Part shown: positions 3,434 through 5,775 of the stretch, one piece after another
How positions within the stretch are numbered: position 1 is the first letter of the stretch
How the letters are laid out: the number at the start of each line of letters is the position of its first letter
Source of the DNA: MedAcidi-G1 sp002294285
GTDB taxonomy: Bacteria > Actinomycetota > Acidimicrobiia > Acidimicrobiales > MedAcidi-G1
Reading direction: 5' to 3'
NCBI GenBank assembly: GCA_963999645.1
Contig: CAXEUY010000036.1
Coordinates: 1-5,775, forward strand
Length of the DNA: 5,775 bases
The notes under the pieces: generated by a model
The model's database searches: none
Told to the model about the DNA's origin: nothing
The model's input: the letters and a program-made list of their open reading frames with translations, nothing else
Made by a program: the position numbers and the translations under genes

Positions 3434-5775
3434 GTGAATCGTAAGATTCTTGCCGTGCTTGGTGCTTGTTTAGCTTTTGCGCTTGTGAGCTCAAGTTGCG
3501 GTAGTGATAGTGATGACGAAGCGAGTAGTTCTGCAGCTGCGCCTGCGACTACTGCTGCGCCTGCGACTACTGCTGCGCCTGCGGCTTCTAGTTCTGGTTC
3601 TGATGACGGTTTGGCTGGCACTTCTGTGACAGTTTTCGGTCCTGAGAGCAGTGATGAAGAGGCTGGTGCTTTGCAGGATGCGTTGGATGCTTTTGCTGCT
3701 GAGTCTGGTATAGAGATTACCTACACAGGTAATCGTGATGCTGCTGACATGATTAATACTCAGGTTGCTGGTGGTAACCCGCCTGATATTTTCGTGTTTC
3801 CGCAGCCTGGTAAGCTAGCGGACTTCGCTCGTGATGGTTCGGTTTTGCCTTTACCTGCTGATGTTGCGTCTTCTATGGAGTGGTCTGATGCTTGGACCTC
3901 TTTCGGTAATGTTGACGGCACTCAGTATGGCGTTCCGACCAAGTCTGATTTGAAGTCTTTGGTTTGGTATAAGCCAGCTAAGTTCGCTGAGAAAGGTTAT
4001 GCGGTTCCTGGCACTTGGGATGATTTGAAATCCTTGGCTGGGGACATGATCGCTAATGGCGACACTCCTTTCTGTGTGGGTATCGAGTCTGGTCCTGCGA
4101 CCGGTTGGACTTTCACCGACTGGGTGGAGGATTTGATGCTTCGTATGCACGGCGCTGATCTTTACGACGAGTGGGTAGCAGGAACGCTTCCATTCTCGTC
4201 ACCTGAAGTTTCCGGTGTGTTCGAGGAAGTATTAGCTCTTTGGAACACTCCTGGAATGGTTTACGCTTCTGGTGGTTCGATAGCTGCTACACCGTTTGGT
4301 GATAATGGTCAACCTTTGGTTGATGATGATTGCATGATGCATCGTCAGGCTTCGTTCTACGCTGCGTTTATTCCTGAGGGAACTGCTTTTGCTGACGGTT
4401 CACCTGACGCGATTGATACTTTCTATTTCCCTTCAATTAAGGGTGATTACCCAGTGTTAGGTGCTGGAACTTTGGTTGGTGCTTTCCGTGACGCTCCTGA
4501 GGTTTGGGAAGTCATGAAGTACTTCGGTTCCGCTGCTTATGCTGAGACACGTCAGGCCGCTCAGACTGAGCGTAAAGGCGGAGGTCTTTCAGGGTTCCTT
4601 TCTGGTGCTTTGAATCAAGATCCAAGTGTTTATCAGCCTCTTGAGCAGTCATTCTTGAATATTTTGGTTAGCGCTGATGTTGTGCGTTTCGACGCTTCTG
4701 ACTTGATGCCTGCCGCTGTTGGTGCCGGTACTTTCTGGACTGATGGAACAGCTGTTGTTAATGGCGACAAGACAGTCGCTGAAGCTACAGCTGATATAGA
4801 TGCATCATGGCCAGGCGCCGCACCTGTAGAAGAGGCAGCTCCTCTTGCTCCACCAGAGGTAACTGAAATTAATGTTTGTACAGCACCTGCGTATACCGCT
4901 CTACCAAACTTCGTTGCCATTGATATGGGTGTATTCGAATCGTTCGGTTTCACAAAGGTAGAGAAAGTCGCTTGCGGCTCAGGACCAGCGACAGCTGCAG
5001 CCATGATTTCTGGCGAAGCTGATTTCGCGATCAATACTCCTGACAACATGCTTGTTTCTCGTGAAGCTGGATTTGACTTGGTCATGTTCAGCCAACTTCT
5101 AACTGGTCACTTCTTCGACATTCTCGTATCTGCTGATCAGGAAGTAGTTGAAGGTGATTGGGAAGCAACCATGCAGGGTCTTGACGGCACCAATGTTGGT
5201 GTTGTTGCCCGTGGTGCAGCTGCTGAGCAAATAGCACGTCAACTTTTCGAGTCAGCTGGTGTTGATCCTGAGAACTCGACTTACATCGCTACAGGCCTTG
5301 GTGGAACAACCATTGCCGCTATGGAAGCCGGTGAGATTGACTGGGCTATCACTTTCGAGCCTGGCATGACAATGGGTGTAAAGAACGGCATCGGTACTCG
5401 TCCGTTCTCACTAGTTAACGGAGACGGTCCAAGTGCTTTGGATTGGCCTTCACTGGTGGTAACTGCCACACGCGATTTTGCGGCAGAAAACCCGAATACC
5501 ATCGCCGCCTACCAAGCAGCTTTGGAAGCTTCAATTGAATGGCTTCAAGACGATGCAAACACTGATGCTGTTCTCCAAGTAATGGCAGACAATGTTGCTT
5601 TGGTCAGTGCTGATATGGCCGCTGATGTTCACGCTGCGAATAAGGGATCTTTCCTATCCGATGGAACTCTTGACGCTAGCCGTATAGGAAATGTGGTCAA
5701 TTACTCACTTGGTCGTGGACTTATCAGCGAGTCAATGAACTTCGCTGATTTCGCTATCACTGATCAGGGTGTACC
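3434..5775 (+). CDS. Fused double substrate-binding lipoprotein: AglE-like sugar-binding domain plus NMT1/SsuA-like domain (3' partial)
   Basis: One frame is open from GTG at 3434 to the window edge: 780 codons with no stop. I translated it line by line. GTG is chosen because GGAGGG lies seven bases upstream and a signal peptide starts there. Residues 1-22 are a lipoprotein signal with Cys22 as probable lipid anchor. Residues 23-62 are an acidic and Ala/Pro/Thr spacer. Residues 63-460 form a complete family 1 solute-binding protein: PPDIFVFPQPGKLADFAR, TPFCVGIESGPATGWTFTDW and CMMHRQASF are AglE-like alpha-glucoside-binding patterns, with Cys214 and Cys300 a possible disulfide, and the usual end DIDASWP at 454-460. 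Residues 461-478 are an Ala/Pro/Glu linker. Residues 479-780 are a second binding protein of NMT1/SsuA/TauA type: GPATAAAMISGEADFAI (517-533), GLDGTNVGVV (582-591) and GTTIAAMEAGEIDWAI (624-639). Its ligand is unknown. The second domain looks nearly complete, so a stop is expected soon after the edge. It acts outside the membrane, presumably feeding one or two ABC permeases. Confidence 0.88.
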   Translation, partial: MNRKILAVLGACLAFALVSSSCGSDSDDEASSSAAAPATTAAPATTAAPAASSSGSDDGLAGTSVTVFGPESSDEEAGALQDALDAFAAESGIEITYTGNRDAADMINTQVAGGNPPDIFVFPQPGKLADFARDGSVLPLPADVASSMEWSDAWTSFGNVDGTQYGVPTKSDLKSLVWYKPAKFAEKGYAVPGTWDDLKSLAGDMIANGDTPFCVGIESGPATGWTFTDWVEDLMLRMHGADLYDEWVAGTLPFSSPEVSGVFEEVLALWNTPGMVYASGGSIAATPFGDNGQPLVDDDCMMHRQASFYAAFIPEGTAFADGSPDAIDTFYFPSIKGDYPVLGAGTLVGAFRDAPEVWEVMKYFGSAAYAETRQAAQTERKGGGLSGFLSGALNQDPSVYQPLEQSFLNILVSADVVRFDASDLMPAAVGAGTFWTDGTAVVNGDKTVAEATADIDASWPGAAPVEEAAPLAPPEVTEINVCTAPAYTALPNFVAIDMGVFESFGFTKVEKVACGSGPATAAAMISGEADFAINTPDNMLVSREAGFDLVMFSQLLTGHFFDILVSADQEVVEGDWEATMQGLDGTNVGVVARGAAAEQIARQLFESAGVDPENSTYIATGLGGTTIAAMEAGEIDWAITFEPGMTMGVKNGIGTRPFSLVNGDGPSALDWPSLVVTATRDFAAENPNTIAAYQAALEASIEWLQDDANTDAVLQVMADNVALVSADMAADVHAANKGSFLSDGTLDASRIGNVVNYSLGRGLISESMNFADFAITDQGV
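3536..3583 (+). repeat. 18-bp tandem repeat encoding the Ala-Ala-Pro-Ala-Thr-Thr spacer
   Basis: The unit GCTGCGCCTGCGACTACT occurs twice in full (3536-3553 and 3554-3571), followed by a 12-base partial third copy (3572-3583). It codes for AAPATT AAPATT AAPA in the flexible spacer between the lipid-anchored Cys and the first binding domain. The units are identical at the DNA level, so spacer length may vary by slippage among relatives. Confidence 0.95.
4814..4867 (+). other. Inter-domain linker joining the two binding-protein modules
   Basis: Residues 461-478 lie after the family 1 ending DIDASWP and before the NMT1-type opening strand INVCTAP. They are rich in Ala, Pro and Glu (GAAPVEEAAPLAPPEVTE), as expected of a flexible tether. 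The stretch contains no internal Met, no Shine-Dalgarno-like site and no stop, so it reads as a true fusion rather than two overlapping genes. Of the 20 codons at 4802-4861, ten end in A, the highest density in the gene. Confidence 0.8.

Noticed and set aside
4802..4870. A possible frameshift or stop separating two binding-protein genes
   Set aside because: I read the codons through the linker and found no stop, no frame change, no start codon and no ribosome site; the fusion is real in this sequence.
3385..5502. Minus-strand frames at 3385-3621, 3851-4150, 4633-5085 and 5281-5502
   Set aside because: They are antisense shadows of the 780-codon binding-protein frame, which is long, in frame and matches two binding-protein families.
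1..5775. CRISPR array, tRNA or rRNA genes, insertion sequences
   Set aside because: I saw no regularly spaced short repeats, no tRNA- or rRNA-like sequence, and no transposase or terminal inverted repeats; the direct repeats present are coding modules.

Overview
The window looks like a piece of an actinomycetal (Actinomycetota) chromosome of moderate GC. The clues are an F420-type luciferase-like oxidoreductase, an actinobacterial-style GH13 alpha-glucosidase, and a GTG-started lipoprotein with an Ala/Pro/Thr spacer. A planktonic member of the Acidimicrobiia or a similar group would fit, but this is a guess from gene content, because no taxonomic marker is present.

Layout. Bases 1-598 (+) are the 3' end of a large secreted or surface protein with Calx-beta-like repeats. 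It contains a perfect 114-bp duplication and a poly-glutamate spacer. Bases 620-1600 (-) encode a complete luciferase-like (LLM) flavin/F420 oxidoreductase, convergent with the first gene. A 92-bp divergent spacer (1601-1692) leads to a complete cytoplasmic GH13 alpha-glucosidase at 1693-3276 (+). A 157-bp intergenic region follows. It holds a terminator-like nested hairpin and then two stem-loops that pair best as plus-strand RNA. From 3434 (GTG) to the window end runs one uninterrupted plus-strand reading frame of 780 codons that is still open at the edge.

The last gene is the most unusual object. Residues 1-460 read as a complete AglE-like (family 1) alpha-glucoside-binding lipoprotein. 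After a short Ala/Pro/Glu linker, residues 479-780 read as a second binding protein of a different class (NMT1/SsuA/TauA-like). Two full ABC-transporter binding proteins of unrelated families on one lipid anchor is not an arrangement I recognise as standard. A-ending codons rise from about 9% to about 24% across the join.

How the genes fit together: the AglE-like domain and the GH13 enzyme make a plausible alpha-glucoside uptake and hydrolysis unit, with the sugar bound outside, imported, and cleaved in the cytoplasm. The permease and ATPase genes would be expected beyond the right edge. The LLM oxidoreductase and the repeat protein show no evident functional link to this unit.
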